A stretch of DNA of 64,000 nucleotides from Cyanidium caldarium. Lineage: Eukaryota; Rhodophyta; Bangiophyceae; Cyanidiales; Cyanidiaceae. The stretch lies in contig JANCYW010000014.1 in the NCBI GenBank assembly GCA_026184775.1, forward strand, positions 1 to 64,000. Reading direction: 5' to 3'. The notes below the pieces were generated by a model. It was not told the origin of the DNA. It saw only the letters and a list, made by a program, of their open reading frames with translations, and did no database searches. Each line of letters begins with the position of its first letter. The first letter of the stretch is position 1. Below, in pieces: positions 34,284 to 44,397 of the stretch. A program made the translations under genes and the position numbers.

Positions 34284-36323
34284 ATGGCCACTACCGGCGG
34301 TACTGTCGCATTACAACTGAGCGACTGGGTATGCGTGTCGGTGTACTTTGGGGCGCTGGCAGGAGCGGTGTTGCTGGCCACCACGCTGCAGCGACGGCGG
34401 GCTCGTGCGCCCGCCAACGATGTCGCTGAATCCGACGGCTACTTTCTGGCGGGTCGCTCCACCACCTTTTTCGGGGTGGGCGCGTCGTTATTCATGTCCA
34501 ACATCGGCAGTGAGCACTTTGTGGCACTGGCGGCGGCGGGAGCCACCTCGGGGTTGGCGGTATCGGCGTTTGAGTGGATGGCGTGCGTGTTCGTGGGCGT
34601 GGTGCTCGGTCGCCTGTTCGTGCCGCTGTACCTGCGGGCGCGCTTGCACACCGTGCCGCAGTTTCTGCAGGTGCGCTACTCGGTGGCGTGTCGGCGATAC
34701 CACTCGGTGGCGGTGTTGCTGATGGCGGTGTTGACCAAGATCAGTGCCACGCTCTACTCGGGCGCGATCGTGCTGCGGGTGCTGCTGGGCTGGCCGGTGT
34801 GGTTATCGCTGCTGTTGTTGCTGTTGCTCACGGCACTGTACACCATTTTGGGCGGCCTGCAAGCGGTCATCTTCACGGAGATCCTGCAGGCGGTCGTCTT
34901 GCTGGCGGGCGGATTGGCGCTCTCGGTGCTGAGCCTGCGGTCGGTGGGCGGCTTCTCGGGTCTGGGTCGCATTCTGGCGGCCGACCAGCGCCGCCCGATG
35001 CTCAACGTGTTGCAGTGGCCGTCGGCCACCCGCTCCTGGGTGGAGTATCCGTGGCCGGGCCTGCTGTTTGGTCTGCCGGCGCTGGAACTGTTCTACTGGT
35101 GCACCGACCAGGTGGTGGTGCAGCGGGTGTTCGCCGCCAAGTCGGAGACGCACGCCCAGGGCGGCTGCCTGTTGTGCGGTTTTCTCAAGACGCTGGTGCC
35201 GTTCATGATGGTGGTGCCGGGGTTGTGTGCGCGCGTGCTGTTCGCCGAGGTGGTCGACGCACCCAACACCGCCTACCCCACCGCGGTGGCGCGGCTGCTG
35301 CCGCACGGCCTGCTGGGGCTGATGGTGAGCGCAATGTTGGCGGCGCTGATGTCGTCGCTGGCATCCACCTTTAACAGTACCGCCACCATCGTGGCGTACG
35401 ATTTCGTGCGCGACTGTTGTGCACGGCGTGCGCTGCCCGACAAGACGCTGGTGCTCATCGGGCGCCTCACGACCGTGGCGCTGTGCGGCGTGGCCATCGC
35501 GTGGATTCCGGTGGTGGACCACATGGGCGAGGAACTGTACTACTACATCCAGTCGGTGATCAGTTTTGTGGCGCCGCCCATCGCGGTGGTGTTTCTGCTG
35601 GGCGTGCTGTGGCAGCGGGCCACCGCTACCGCCGCATTCACCACCCTCGCGCTGGGCGGGGCGGTCGGGCTGACGCGCTTCGTGGGCGAGACGGTGCTGC
35701 GGCTGACCGGCGCATCGCCGCCGTTGGGCAAGTTGGGCGCGCTGTTCTTCACCAGTAACTTTCTGTACTTTGCCATCTTCTCCTGGATGTCCGCGATGCT
35801 GTTGATGGTGGCGCTGAGTCTGTGCACGGCGGCGCCGACACCGTCGCAGCTGGCACTGCTGTTTGGCGGCGAGGCGGCGGGCCGCAGCGCCGACACCAAA
35901 GCGTTGTTGCGGCGCCAGCGCGCCAGCACTGCGCGATACGGCGGGGTGGAGCGCGAGGAACACGGGACCGCCAAACGTCCGGCCGCCGCCGTGGTGGTGA
36001 TGGAGGCCGGGGAGTCGGACGGGGAGAGCGTGGAAGAGGGGGATGATGGAATGGGCACCTGGGGCGGCAACCGCATGCACAGCGATGACGACGAGGCGGT
36101 GGAGGAGGAGAGCAGTGACGGCGTCGCCGATATTGTGGAGCGGGCGGCGCGGTCGCTGCCCGCCGTGGAGCCGGCGGCCGGCCCGTCGCAACCGCCGATG
36201 GGCGCCTCTTCGTCGATGCCGGCGTTGCGGCCATCGCGCTTCCAGTGGACCACCATTGTGCTGGACGCCCTGACGCTGATCCTGGTCGCGCAAGTCGTGG
36301 CGCTGTTCATTCGCTTTCGATAA
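34284..36323 (+). CDS. Sodium:solute symporter, SGLT type
   Basis: 679 residues from an ATG in strong context (CCATGG). Multi-pass transporter of the SSS family with the LeuT fold. Family signature regions: AESDGYFLAGRSTTFFGVGASLFMSN (first 20: AESDGYFLAGRSTTFFGVGA), FEWMACVFVG, ILGGLQAVIFTEILQ, YWCTDQVVVQRVFAAK (part of the SGLT signature) and MSSLASTFNSTATIVAYDF, which carries the paired serines of the Na2 site. About 13-14 hydrophobic helices are visible. A cytosolic, acidic C-terminal tail of about 130 residues separates the penultimate helix from a last helix (TTIVLDALTLILVAQVVAL), as in animal SGLTs. The substrate may be a sugar or polyol; ion coupling cannot be read from sequence. Confidence 0.9.
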   Translation: MATTGGTVALQLSDWVCVSVYFGALAGAVLLATTLQRRRARAPANDVAESDGYFLAGRSTTFFGVGASLFMSNIGSEHFVALAAAGATSGLAVSAFEWMACVFVGVVLGRLFVPLYLRARLHTVPQFLQVRYSVACRRYHSVAVLLMAVLTKISATLYSGAIVLRVLLGWPVWLSLLLLLLLTALYTILGGLQAVIFTEILQAVVLLAGGLALSVLSLRSVGGFSGLGRILAADQRRPMLNVLQWPSATRSWVEYPWPGLLFGLPALELFYWCTDQVVVQRVFAAKSETHAQGGCLLCGFLKTLVPFMMVVPGLCARVLFAEVVDAPNTAYPTAVARLLPHGLLGLMVSAMLAALMSSLASTFNSTATIVAYDFVRDCCARRALPDKTLVLIGRLTTVALCGVAIAWIPVVDHMGEELYYYIQSVISFVAPPIAVVFLLGVLWQRATATAAFTTLALGGAVGLTRFVGETVLRLTGASPPLGKLGALFFTSNFLYFAIFSWMSAMLLMVALSLCTAAPTPSQLALLFGGEAAGRSADTKALLRRQRASTARYGGVEREEHGTAKRPAAAVVVMEAGESDGESVEEGDDGMGTWGGNRMHSDDDEAVEEESSDGVADIVERAARSLPAVEPAAGPSQPPMGASSSMPALRPSRFQWTTIVLDALTLILVAQVVALFIRFR

Positions 36324-36359
36324 AGCCCGTGGGAACATGCGCCGGACCGCCCATCTCCC

Positions 36360-36929
36360 TCACACTTTACTTCGGTAGGCAGCCTCAAAGTCGGGCTCCT
36401 CGCTGGTGCGCCGAGAAGCGGCATGCGCCAGAGCCAGCAACAGCGCCACCATGCAGCTGCTGCTGATGGTGGAGAACGCATCCAGGGCAAACACCAGCGT
36501 GAGCGCCACCAACGCCACCGCACCCTGTTTCACGCGCGGTGTCACGTACGGCATGCCCCAGGCGGGATTCACCACAAATAAGTAAACGTATAGCGCGGCC
36601 ACCAGCACGCCGGCCAGAAGCAGCAGCGGCCGCATCAGCGCTGCCAACGTCATCATACCCATCGCGATCACCGTGTAGTTGCCGCGGTACATCACCAAAT
36701 TATGCAGCAGGCGGTCGCGCGCCTCGGTCGCCGACGCCGGCGTCGCCAGTTGGTGGGTGTCGAAAAACGTCAGCCACGGCGCCGCCGATGACCACCAATG
36801 GTAGAGGTGGTCGCTGGCACCGCCCATCAGCCGCTCGACCCATCGGTTGGGGACGCGTGTCGGTGAGAATGACTTGTTGTTGTTGTTGCTGGCGGCGGCC
36901 GCGGCGGCGGCGGCGACGGTGGTGGCCAT
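36360..36929 (-). CDS. PRA1 family Rab-interacting membrane protein
   Basis: 189 residues from the ATG at 36929. N-terminal Ala/Asn-rich stretch, then the PRA1 core: TEARDRLLHNLVMYRGNYTVIAMG, two hydrophobic hairpins (MMTLAALMRPLLLLAGVLVA and GAVALVALTLVFALDAFSTI) and a final helix. PRA1/Yip3 proteins bind prenylated Rabs and act in ER-Golgi traffic. The soluble segment before the first hairpin (WVERLMGG...WWSSAAPWLTFFDT) matches family layout. Its stop lies 36 bases from the symporter stop (convergent). Confidence 0.88.
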   Translation of the reverse strand: MATTVAAAAAAAASNNNNKSFSPTRVPNRWVERLMGGASDHLYHWWSSAAPWLTFFDTHQLATPASATEARDRLLHNLVMYRGNYTVIAMGMMTLAALMRPLLLLAGVLVAALYVYLFVVNPAWGMPYVTPRVKQGAVALVALTLVFALDAFSTISSSCMVALLLALAHAASRRTSEEPDFEAAYRSKV

Positions 36930-37500
36930 GAGTACGGAAGAGAGATGAGAAAAAAGGTGGAGGGGCGGCGCGCGGAATGGGCGCAAAGTAGACGGGAGCG
37001 GGTGTCCGCAGCGGTGGAGGAAACCGGCAGTAGAGAAAACCGCGGGAACGGTGTTTGTAGCCGAGTGTCTCAGAGAGGTTTCCTCCAGAGCATGAACTCG
37101 AGGCACGCTATGCTTCCCGATGGAATGCGACGAGCCACTCCTTCCCCCGGTAGACCCGAGCGCTCACCGAAGGCGGTTCAGCTCGTGCGTCACGAACGGT
37201 GGACCGGGCAACGGGCGCGTCTGCAACAGCGTTCAAAGGGCGCGCGCGCGATGCCCTCGTGACCCCACCGCGTTTGTCACGTCGATTTGGCGTGACACGA
37301 CATCGACTGCCCGATGGGGGCCGACGTTCGCACGCACACGCGCACGCCCGCCCGCCTTGGGCGCCGTCTCTCCTCGCTGCCGCCTCGTTGAACGCCCGCC
37401 CGGTGTCTGTTCGTCTTCGCTCACGTAACGCGTTCCCACGGCGCTCCCTCTAGACCACACCTGACTCTGCTCCTCTGCACCCATACGCTCCCACCTCTTC
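36930..37500. other. Intergenic between PRA1 and SUMO (571 bases)
   Basis: Divergent promoter region of two genes. GC-rich with CG-alternating tracts near 37240; no open frame is convincing and no RNA gene was recognised. Confidence 0.5.
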
Positions 37501-37875
37501 ATGTCGGACACTTCGGAGCGGAAACCGTCGACGTCGGAACTCAAATCCGACCAGCAGACCGAGCAGATCAACCTGAAAGTGCGCGACGCCGACGGCAACG
37601 AGGTGCAGTTCCGGATTAAGCGCCACACCGCGCTGCGCAAGCTGATGGACGCATACTGCAGTCGGAAAGGGGTGGACCCGGCCAGCTATCGGTTTCTGTT
37701 TGACGGCAACCGCATCAACGACGACGACACACCGGAGAAGTTGGGCATGGAGGACATGGACTCCATCGACGCCATGCTCTTTCAACAGGGCGGTGGAAGA
37801 GAGGTGCGCGGGTACCCGCCACACACGGCTTTACCAGTGCGTTTCCCAGTGCAGGATGGCGTTCACGGCGGCTAG
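37501..37875 (+). CDS. SUMO: SUMO precursor with long C-terminal tail
   Basis: 124 residues. Ubiquitin-like modifier: [48 protein letters not shown] and [16 protein letters not shown]. The conserved Gly-Gly is at about 97-98, followed by 26 extra residues that a SUMO protease would have to remove; most SUMO precursors have tails of 2-11 residues. The last 45 bases overlap the 3' end of the convergent SF3B3-family gene. No SUMO consensus site for chain formation is obvious near the N-terminus, although KSDQQTEQ lies at about 15-22. Confidence 0.95.
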   Translation: MSDTSERKPSTSELKSDQQTEQINLKVRDADGNEVQFRIKRHTALRKLMDAYCSRKGVDPASYRFLFDGNRINDDDTPEKLGMEDMDSIDAMLFQQGGGREVRGYPPHTALPVRFPVQDGVHGG

Positions 37876-40800
37876 TTCGGCAGCGTCTTCCGAGAATGGA
37901 CCGGGATGCAGGAGATACCAGTGCTGCAGCACATCCCAGTCGAGCAGACGGGGTGCGCCAGGGGTGTCGCCCACTGTATCACACGGGATAAGAGACGGTT
38001 CGGGTGGCTCGACGACGCGCCAGCCGCAGAACAACGTGCTCCGCAGCAGCTGCCGTTGCCACTCGAGCAACCGCTCGCAACTCGCGGCATCGATATCCGC
38101 GGCGAGGTCGGTCTTCGCGCCGTCTCTGCCTCCGTCAGCGGCGACGGCCGCTCGCAGTGGCACCGGCATCAGCAAATGCAATGACCCCGCCAGCGAACCC
38201 ACCAGCAACGAGGCGGGCGCGCTGCCGGTCGCCGCTCTCGGCAACCGCCACATGCGCCCCCAACACTCACCTAGCAGGATTTCGCACGGCATTCGATGCC
38301 ACGCCTCCGTCACCTCCGCCTCCCCCGTCGCCACCGCTACACTCCGCCTCAACATGCGTATGCGACCGTCGCGACTGCCTAAAATCAAGCACCGCGCGCT
38401 CACAAACTGCATGCAGCAACACTCGCGCAACCCGTGCCACGACTCCCACAGCGGCACCAGCTCGTAACAATCGCGGCGGCTGCGCTGCCGACTCTTGGCG
38501 GTGTGCACCGCCTGCAGCCGATACACCCGCACCATGTCGTCGCCGTCGCTGAGCGCCAACAGCGACTCGTCGCAGTGCGACTCGGGCGGCGCCGCGGTAT
38601 CCGGTGATCCCACATTCCCGTCGGCACGCCACAGATCCAGGTGAGCGGCGCGATATCGCGCATCCATACCGTCGCCGCACGGCACTTGCACCACCTGACA
38701 ATGCAGCGGATACGCGTCGTCGCCACTATGATTACCGCCGCCACGATCAGCATACGACAGCAGCACGCCGTTCTCCATCAGCGCCCAAATTTGCCCTCGG
38801 CTGCCCAGCCGTCGGCATCGTTCACAACGGGGAGCGCGCACCACGCTCACCACCGGCCGCGGCGGTGCCGGAATGTGCATCTGATAGCGCAGCACACCGG
38901 AGACGTCGCGATACACACTGCCCAAGAACCCCGACACCAGCGTCTGCTGCAGGTGCTCGCCCCAGAATGCACCACCGAGCCAGCAGCGGGCGCGAAGGCG
39001 TTCGCGGTGCTCGCCGTCGTCGTGATCGTCTGCATCCCGGTGCGCATCGCCATCGTCCCCGTCGGCAGCGGCAGCGGCAATCACGGCGGAGATGTGCACC
39101 CGTCGCGAGCCGCCCGCTCGTGATGGCGACTGGATGGATTGCAGCACGCGCTGCTCCACCTGCAGTGCCGTGAGCGGCGACCGGGCATCTGTCCACAACC
39201 GCGGCGGGAACAGCCGCTGGGGAGCGGGGCGGTTGTCCGTGGCCACTGTGCCCCAATGCGGCATCAGACATCCATCCCACAGACGTGACTCTGAAAACGG
39301 CAAGGCCATCAAGTGCAGATGCCCGTCACGGCCGGCCGCGATCCATGCCGCCGGAGACTCGCATGGTATGCCCAACGCTGACGCTGCCCCGGGCGCGGCC
39401 ACCAAGGCCGTCGGCCGCGCCTCGTCACGCCACTCCACACGGCGCACTCGCATCGCCGTTCGCGCCGGCCACGCTCTCGACGGCGGCGATGCAGCACGCA
39501 ATAGCCATGGCGTGTCGGTGACTGCCAACACCGCCTCCGCATCCGCCGTACCGCCCGAGCCGCTAAACAACTTCACCGGCTGTCGTCCCAGACACCAGCA
39601 AGCGTACACGCCGCCGCTCTCCGTATCATATTGCACCAGTCGACCGTTGCGCAGCCCGACCACGAAACCGCGTCCTCGGTACAGCCACGCCAACGATTCG
39701 ATGGCAGTGCATGCCGCAGCGGACACTTGGTTACGAACACGGTGCCTGGCGCCATCACCACTCGCACAACGATACGGATGTACGGTGCGCTGCCACTCCA
39801 ACGCCAGCGAACGCTCTTTCCAGCGCCATATCTGCACGGAGCCATTGCGCAACGCCACCGACACCAGCAACGACGCCCCCGCCGACGGCTCTTCCATCAT
39901 CGACGTCGTAGCCGTCACCCGCACTGCACTCACCTCCGCGTCCAATGTCTGCACACGCGCCACTTGCAGTTGCCATTCACACACCCGCAACACCACCAGC
40001 TGGCTGGACGATGACATTGTCGGAGGTGCGGTGCCCACCACCACCACGCCAGCTTCCGGCACCGCATCGACCGCCAGAATGGCCGTCGGCGACTGCCACT
40101 CTTCCCGCACCCGCAGCATCGGCACCGACTCCCGATCTTCCTCCCTGCGGTCGTCCTCGTCGATCAGCCGCACCCATTGCGATCCCACCAGCACGCGGTC
40201 CCCGAAACTCCACACTGCACCGCACAGCGCGGGCAGCTGCTCGGTGCGGTCCACGGCACCCGCTGCGTCCAACCGCAACACCACGCTGGCGGCAGCGTCG
40301 GTGCGGCTCCCGAAACGGCGATTGTGAACCAGCAGCAGCTGCCAGCGATGCAGCCATGCCAGATGCCGTGTGCCCGCAAATAGCGGTGTATCGCTGATGC
40401 CCAGCGGGTGCGCGGGCATGGCGCTACTCACCCGCCACACGCGACCATGGGGAGCGAGACCGCCGGCCAGCCACAGACCGTCCCAGATGCGGCCGCCGTC
40501 GGAGCAGGAAAGAGTGGCGCATCGGGCTGCCGGGGGCAGTGGAGGGTGATTATGCTCCGTCGCCCATTGCATATCGGTCAGCGGTGCCCAGTTGGGCATC
40601 CGGTAGGCCAAACGATCAACTTGTAGGTGCCTGACCCGGCCATCCACCGCGCGCATCACTTTCACCGCGTACACCTCGGCGTCATGCGCTGCCCCGCCCA
40701 CCAACACATACCACATGTCCCGCCGACCGAACACCGCCAGCACATCGCCGAGCGCTGCCGCACGATGTACGGTGAAGGGCGTGCCATCGACCGAACATAA

Positions 40801-42135
40801 CAGCTGACCGTCGACGCCGTCCCAATGCAGCAGTCGGCCATCGCGCAGCAACAGCATCAATCCGGTGGCCGGAGGCGGACATGTCGTGAACGCCACGATC
40901 CCCACCGCCACCGCATCCGAGGCCTGATGCGGTGACGGGTCGGTCCACCGCTCCAACGACAGCGCCGCCTGCACGGTCATGCCCGGCGCCGCCGCCTCCC
41001 GCTCGTCGTCGCGCACCGACACGGAGCACGCCAAGATGACCGACTCGGTCACCACCCACAGTCGGGAAGACATGGGATCGCGCACCGCACCCAGCACCGA
41101 GCAGGGCACACCCAGCGACTCCACAGCGCGTCGGGTGATCATCTGCGGAGAGGCGGTATCGGTGATCGGTGAGAGTGACCGGCCCGCCCCGATCGTATCC
41201 GTGTTCGTGGTGACGCGGCGCTCATCAAACAGGTGCAAATGGGCGTGCGCAGAGTGGCTGAGGCGTTCCACACCCTCCAGCGTTGGCGTCATCACCGAGC
41301 AGGCCACTCCGGCGGTGAGACGGTGCTCCGCATCGTCTTCACCCCCATCGGATCTCCGCGGTATCGTATCGATCCACACCGGCACGCCCTGCATGGGATA
41401 CGTCATCACGGTTGTGACGTCGTCCTCGCCATCGCTGTCTGCTATCCACGAGTCATCCACCACATCCGCCATCTTATGCCGAGCGGAGGCAGTGAGCGGA
41501 ACAAGCACCCGGTCCATATCGACATCCCCGGCGGACGACATGACCGCCTCGGCGAGCCGTCCTCGAAAACGCTCGTACGCGTACACCACATGCGTGGCTG
41601 CGTACACAAACAGGCGGTCGCTGTCGCTCGAGTAGCGCACACGATACGGCTGCAGTCGCGGCTCGGGCGTGTTGGGCGCTGACCCGCGCATGCCTGGCAG
41701 CGACGGCCGGCTGAAGAGTCTTCGGAAGCGCCCACCGTCACCTCGCCCGGTGTCCGAGGGGAGGTCCGGCGACATATACACCAGTACGTGCAACCGCAGC
41801 GCGTCGTCCAGCACCACCAACACGTCCGAATCACCCAGTTTGGCTGCCTCCTCTGCCTCCATTCCCGCCATAGTCACCGGGACACTCCCGGCCAAACACG
41901 GCACGACGCAGGCGTCTCGCAACCGCACCAGTACATTCTGGCGGGCCACCAGCCGCGTCTCTCCTCCGGCCGCCCATACCATCAACCACGAGCCGTGCAC
42001 TGTCACCAAATCGAACGCATCGGGCTGTTGCACGGCTTGCCTTCGATACCGCAGTGCCTGCGTCATGGACCCCGTCGGCAGCAACGTCTTCAGCACATAC
42101 CACGGTGGTGCTGCGGCCTCTTTGCAGTCCTCCAT
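37831..42135 (-). CDS. SF3B3: CPSF-A/DDB1/SF3B3 family beta-propeller protein, probably SF3B3 (RSE1)
   Basis: 1434 residues. N-terminus resembles an MMS1_N propeller start ([19 protein letters not shown]...[14 protein letters not shown]). Around residue 840 is [19 protein letters not shown] followed by [10 protein letters not shown] and [13 protein letters not shown], matching the SF3B3 pattern in which a quoted 'VGLQNGVLLR', 'SRPVKLF' and 'EAVLAMSSR' occur in the same order. The C-terminal helical part ([20 protein letters not shown]) fits the end of the CPSF_A domain. SF3B3 is a scaffold of the U2 snRNP SF3b complex; DDB1 and CPSF1 are alternatives. Strongly divergent, with many acidic and Asp/His inserts, and longer than human SF3B3. 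A functional spliceosome would be expected even though this window shows no intron. Confidence 0.6.
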   Translation of the reverse strand: MEDCKEAAAPPWYVLKTLLPTGSMTQALRYRRQAVQQPDAFDLVTVHGSWLMVWAAGGETRLVARQNVLVRLRDACVVPCLAGSVPVTMAGMEAEEAAKLGDSDVLVVLDDALRLHVLVYMSPDLPSDTGRGDGGRFRRLFSRPSLPGMRGSAPNTPEPRLQPYRVRYSSDSDRLFVYAATHVVYAYERFRGRLAEAVMSSAGDVDMDRVLVPLTASARHKMADVVDDSWIADSDGEDDVTTVMTYPMQGVPVWIDTIPRRSDGGEDDAEHRLTAGVACSVMTPTLEGVERLSHSAHAHLHLFDERRVTTNTDTIGAGRSLSPITDTASPQMITRRAVESLGVPCSVLGAVRDPMSSRLWVVTESVILACSVSVRDDEREAAAPGMTVQAALSLERWTDPSPHQASDAVAVGIVAFTTCPPPATGLMLLLRDGRLLHWDGVDGQLLCSVDGTPFTVHRAAALGDVLAVFGRRDMWYVLVGGAAHDAEVYAVKVMRAVDGRVRHLQVDRLAYRMPNWAPLTDMQWATEHNHPPLPPAARCATLSCSDGGRIWDGLWLAGGLAPHGRVWRVSSAMPAHPLGISDTPLFAGTRHLAWLHRWQLLLVHNRRFGSRTDAAASVVLRLDAAGAVDRTEQLPALCGAVWSFGDRVLVGSQWVRLIDEDDRREEDRESVPMLRVREEWQSPTAILAVDAVPEAGVVVVGTAPPTMSSSSQLVVLRVCEWQLQVARVQTLDAEVSAVRVTATTSMMEEPSAGASLLVSVALRNGSVQIWRWKERSLALEWQRTVHPYRCASGDGARHRVRNQVSAAACTAIESLAWLYRGRGFVVGLRNGRLVQYDTESGGVYACWCLGRQPVKLFSGSGGTADAEAVLAVTDTPWLLRAASPPSRAWPARTAMRVRRVEWRDEARPTALVAAPGAASALGIPCESPAAWIAAGRDGHLHLMALPFSESRLWDGCLMPHWGTVATDNRPAPQRLFPPRLWTDARSPLTALQVEQRVLQSIQSPSRAGGSRRVHISAVIAAAAADGDDGDAHRDADDHDDGEHRERLRARCWLGGAFWGEHLQQTLVSGFLGSVYRDVSGVLRYQMHIPAPPRPVVSVVRAPRCERCRRLGSRGQIWALMENGVLLSYADRGGGNHSGDDAYPLHCQVVQVPCGDGMDARYRAAHLDLWRADGNVGSPDTAAPPESHCDESLLALSDGDDMVRVYRLQAVHTAKSRQRSRRDCYELVPLWESWHGLRECCCMQFVSARCLILGSRDGRIRMLRRSVAVATGEAEVTEAWHRMPCEILLGECWGRMWRLPRAATGSAPASLLVGSLAGSLHLLMPVPLRAAVAADGGRDGAKTDLAADIDAASCERLLEWQRQLLRSTLFCGWRVVEPPEPSLIPCDTVGDTPGAPRLLDWDVLQHWYLLHPGPFSEDAAELAAVNAILHWETHW

Positions 42136-42464
42136 TCCGCATAACCACTACCAACACTATCACCACAGAGGAATCTAGTACTCGTCCTCCCTCCTACGCT
42201 GCCATTCTCGTCTCCACCCTGAAGCGCAACTCCAACGCGCCCCACGAGGTCGAGACGCGACTCCGCAAGGCGAGACCGAAGCACGCCACGCCACCGTGCG
42301 GAGTGCAGCCTTTACGAGGGTGGTATAGGAGGGTGTGCGGTCTGGAGCAGGATATTGCCCAGAGCGGAAAGAGCTTGGCGGCTTTGCCTATGGCTCATCT
42401 GGGGTGCTGTGGCCCGCAGGCATACGGAAGTCGACGACGGCCCTCCTCTGCACCCGCCTTCCTC
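42136..42464. other. Intergenic, 329 bases
   Basis: Upstream of the SF3B3-family gene and downstream of the HPRT gene. Nothing recognised apart from ordinary mixed sequence; no RNA gene seen. Confidence 0.5.
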
Positions 42465-43043
42465 TCATTCTCGCGGCCCTCGATAAATGCCCACAAAAGG
42501 CAACTGCCGCAGTCGCTCGTCGCAATCGAGACCGTATCCGACCACGAAGCGGTCCGGACAGACGAAACCGACGTAGCGCACTTGCGGCACGCCCTCCTCC
42601 TTCCGCTCCGTCTGCTTGGCGATAAAGGTACAAAACTCCACCGAGAGGGCGCCCTGTCGACTTAACTCCTCGCTGATCGCCTTGAGCGTCTTGCCGGTGT
42701 CCACAATGTCCTCCACCACCAGCACGTGCTTGCCGCGCACCTGCAACCGCTCAAAGTCCTGCAGATGCACCGTGCCGGTGGAGCGGGTGCCGGAGTAGGA
42801 TTTGGCGCGCGCAAAATACACCCTCAGCGGCAGCGATACCACCCGCACCAGATCCGCCAAGAATATAAAACTGCCCGTCAGGATGCCCACCACCACGAAA
42901 TCGGGCGCCAGGCGGGCGTAGTCCGCGCTGATCTGCTTGCCCAACTCGGCCACCCGCGACCGTATGCTCGACTCGGTCAGCAGCACCGACTCCACGTCCG
43001 ATCGCCACGCCTCTGGCACTGCGGTGGTGTGTCTGTCGTTCAT
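42465..43043 (-). CDS. HPRT: Hypoxanthine phosphoribosyltransferase
   Basis: 192 residues. Purine salvage: converts hypoxanthine (and often guanine) with PRPP to IMP/GMP. PRPP-binding motif VLVVEDIVDTGKT (about 107-119), the early GILTGSFIFLADLVR loop, the flexible-loop region ARAKSYSGTRSTG with the conserved Ser-Tyr, and VCPDRFVVGYGLDCDERLRQLPFVG near the C-terminus. Short, bacterial-Hpt-like form with no targeting sequence, so cytosolic. Start at the ATG at 43043. Confidence 0.95.
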   Translation of the reverse strand: MNDRHTTAVPEAWRSDVESVLLTESSIRSRVAELGKQISADYARLAPDFVVVGILTGSFIFLADLVRVVSLPLRVYFARAKSYSGTRSTGTVHLQDFERLQVRGKHVLVVEDIVDTGKTLKAISEELSRQGALSVEFCTFIAKQTERKEEGVPQVRYVGFVCPDRFVVGYGLDCDERLRQLPFVGIYRGPRE

Positions 43044-43581
43044 GGAGAGGAGCGGAGAGTGAATGCCCGAGGAAGGGATGAGAGGCGAGTGCCCATCGAT
43101 CGGCCGCCCGCACGCCTACAACCAAACCTGTTCAGAACGATCCCCACCGGAACGCTTCTCTGCAAAGGCAGTTCTTCGATGCGCTCCCTCGTTGATCGCA
43201 CTCCACTCCCCCAGCGAGAGAGAGAGAGACTCGATGAGACCCCCTTATGGCGAGCGAGCCGTAACGCCACCCACCTGCCCGTGCGCGCGCGCGCTCTTTC
43301 TCTCTACGGGTGATCGCGATCGCGCGCGGAGGGCACGTGTGGCGTGCCCGGAGAGCGTGTGCGTGCCCGTGGGAGAGGCAGCGAGCATAACCAGTGTCAG
43401 GGTGGAAAGGTCCAGGCGGGAGGTATGCAGCGGAGACTTGAGGGTTGGCTGGGTGACTGTCATAGTAAAACAGAGTATTGTTGTTGCGGCTCCGATCAAC
43501 AGTGCCTGCCGCACTCTTTCACCAAGTACACCGGGGCGTGGCCGCGTTTGCATCGCCCACCTCCTCACGACCACTCCTGCT
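43044..43581. other. Intergenic, 538 bases, with simple tracts
   Basis: Holds a (GA)n tract near 43218-43231, a 14-base alternating G-T/C-G stretch at 43281-43294 with Z-DNA potential, and GATCGCGATCGCGC at about 43310. It is the upstream region of HPRT and the downstream region of CMC1. No gene recognised. Confidence 0.5.
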
Positions 43582-43890
43582 TCATTCTCTCCCGTTCACG
43601 GCGGCGTCGCGCCTTACCCATTCTTTCACCAGGTGTGGGTGCTCCTTGGCGTACTGCTCTCGTCGCTCTGCCCGATACTCTTCGGTGGTGTACTGCGCTA
43701 CGCAGTCGTTCATGCGTCGCAACGACTCGCGACACGCCCACAGCACCGAGAAGTAGCGCCCTCGGGTGCACCGGGCAAACTGTTGCACTTGCTCATCACA
43801 CCGCTTCAGTGCCGCCTTTTTCACGTCCTCCATCATACTCATCTCGCCTAGGTGCTTCAACACCGGTACGTACTCGGATGAATCGCTCAT
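43582..43890 (-). CDS. CMC1: Twin CX9C mitochondrial protein, CMC1-like
   Basis: 102 residues with two exact CX9C motifs: C31-C41 (CDEQVQQFARC) and C53-C63 (CRESLRRMNDC), the hallmark of proteins trapped in the intermembrane space by Mia40. The spacing between motifs and the tail (YTTEEYRAERREQYAKE) fit CMC1, which stabilises COX1 during cytochrome c oxidase assembly. Single ATG, no presequence, as expected for Mia40 substrates. Head-to-head with the BolA gene; start codons 139 bases apart. Both neighbours act in mitochondria. Confidence 0.88.
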   Translation of the reverse strand: MSDSSEYVPVLKHLGEMSMMEDVKKAALKRCDEQVQQFARCTRGRYFSVLWACRESLRRMNDCVAQYTTEEYRAERREQYAKEHPHLVKEWVRRDAAVNGRE

Positions 43891-44028
43891 GGGCAGGCGA
43901 TCGGATAGGCCACGGCGACAAACATCCTGCTACGAGAGGCGTCACCTGCCGCGACCCGCTCCCGGCTCGTGACCGCACTCGTTCGCGGGCAAGTCGGTGT
44001 CGCCTTGCAGGCAGTTCGTCGCGGTGGC

Positions 44029-44397
44029 ATGCGCTGGCCCGTTCACCACCGTCCACTTTCCGCATTCTTCCGGTTCATTTCACGCGCATTCTCCATGTCA
44101 GACAGTGCGGAATCGGTGCGAGAGCGGGTGATACGCAAACTGCAGGCGGAACTGTCGCCGACGCACTTGGAGGTGGTGGACGAGTCGGCCTTGCACGCGG
44201 GCCACGCCAGCAAGCCGCCCAGCGACGAGACACACTTTCGGGTACACGTTGTGTCGCCGTTGTTTGAAAAGTGCAGTCTGTTGGCACGACATCGACTGGT
44301 GTATACCGTTTTGGCGTCGGAGATTCAGCAACGCATTCACGCGCTGTCGTTGACGGCGCAGACGCCCGCGGAGAGGCAACGCGAGGCGCCGAGCTGA
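44029..44397 (+). CDS. BOLA1: Mitochondrial BolA-like protein
   Basis: 122 residues from the ATG at 44029. The first 22 (MRWPVHHRPLSAFFRFISRA) form a basic amphipathic presequence; a second ATG at 44095 would give a 100-residue untargeted form, so dual localisation is possible. The BolA core has THLEVVDESALHAGH, THFRVHVVSPLFEKCSLL and ARHRLVYTVLASEI with the conserved His-Arg of the glutaredoxin-partner motif. BolA1 with monothiol glutaredoxin 5 acts in mitochondrial Fe-S cluster handling. The last 61 bases overlap the 3' end of the SPO11/Topo VI-A gene on the other strand. Confidence 0.93.
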   Translation: MRWPVHHRPLSAFFRFISRAFSMSDSAESVRERVIRKLQAELSPTHLEVVDESALHAGHASKPPSDETHFRVHVVSPLFEKCSLLARHRLVYTVLASEIQQRIHALSLTAQTPAERQREAPS

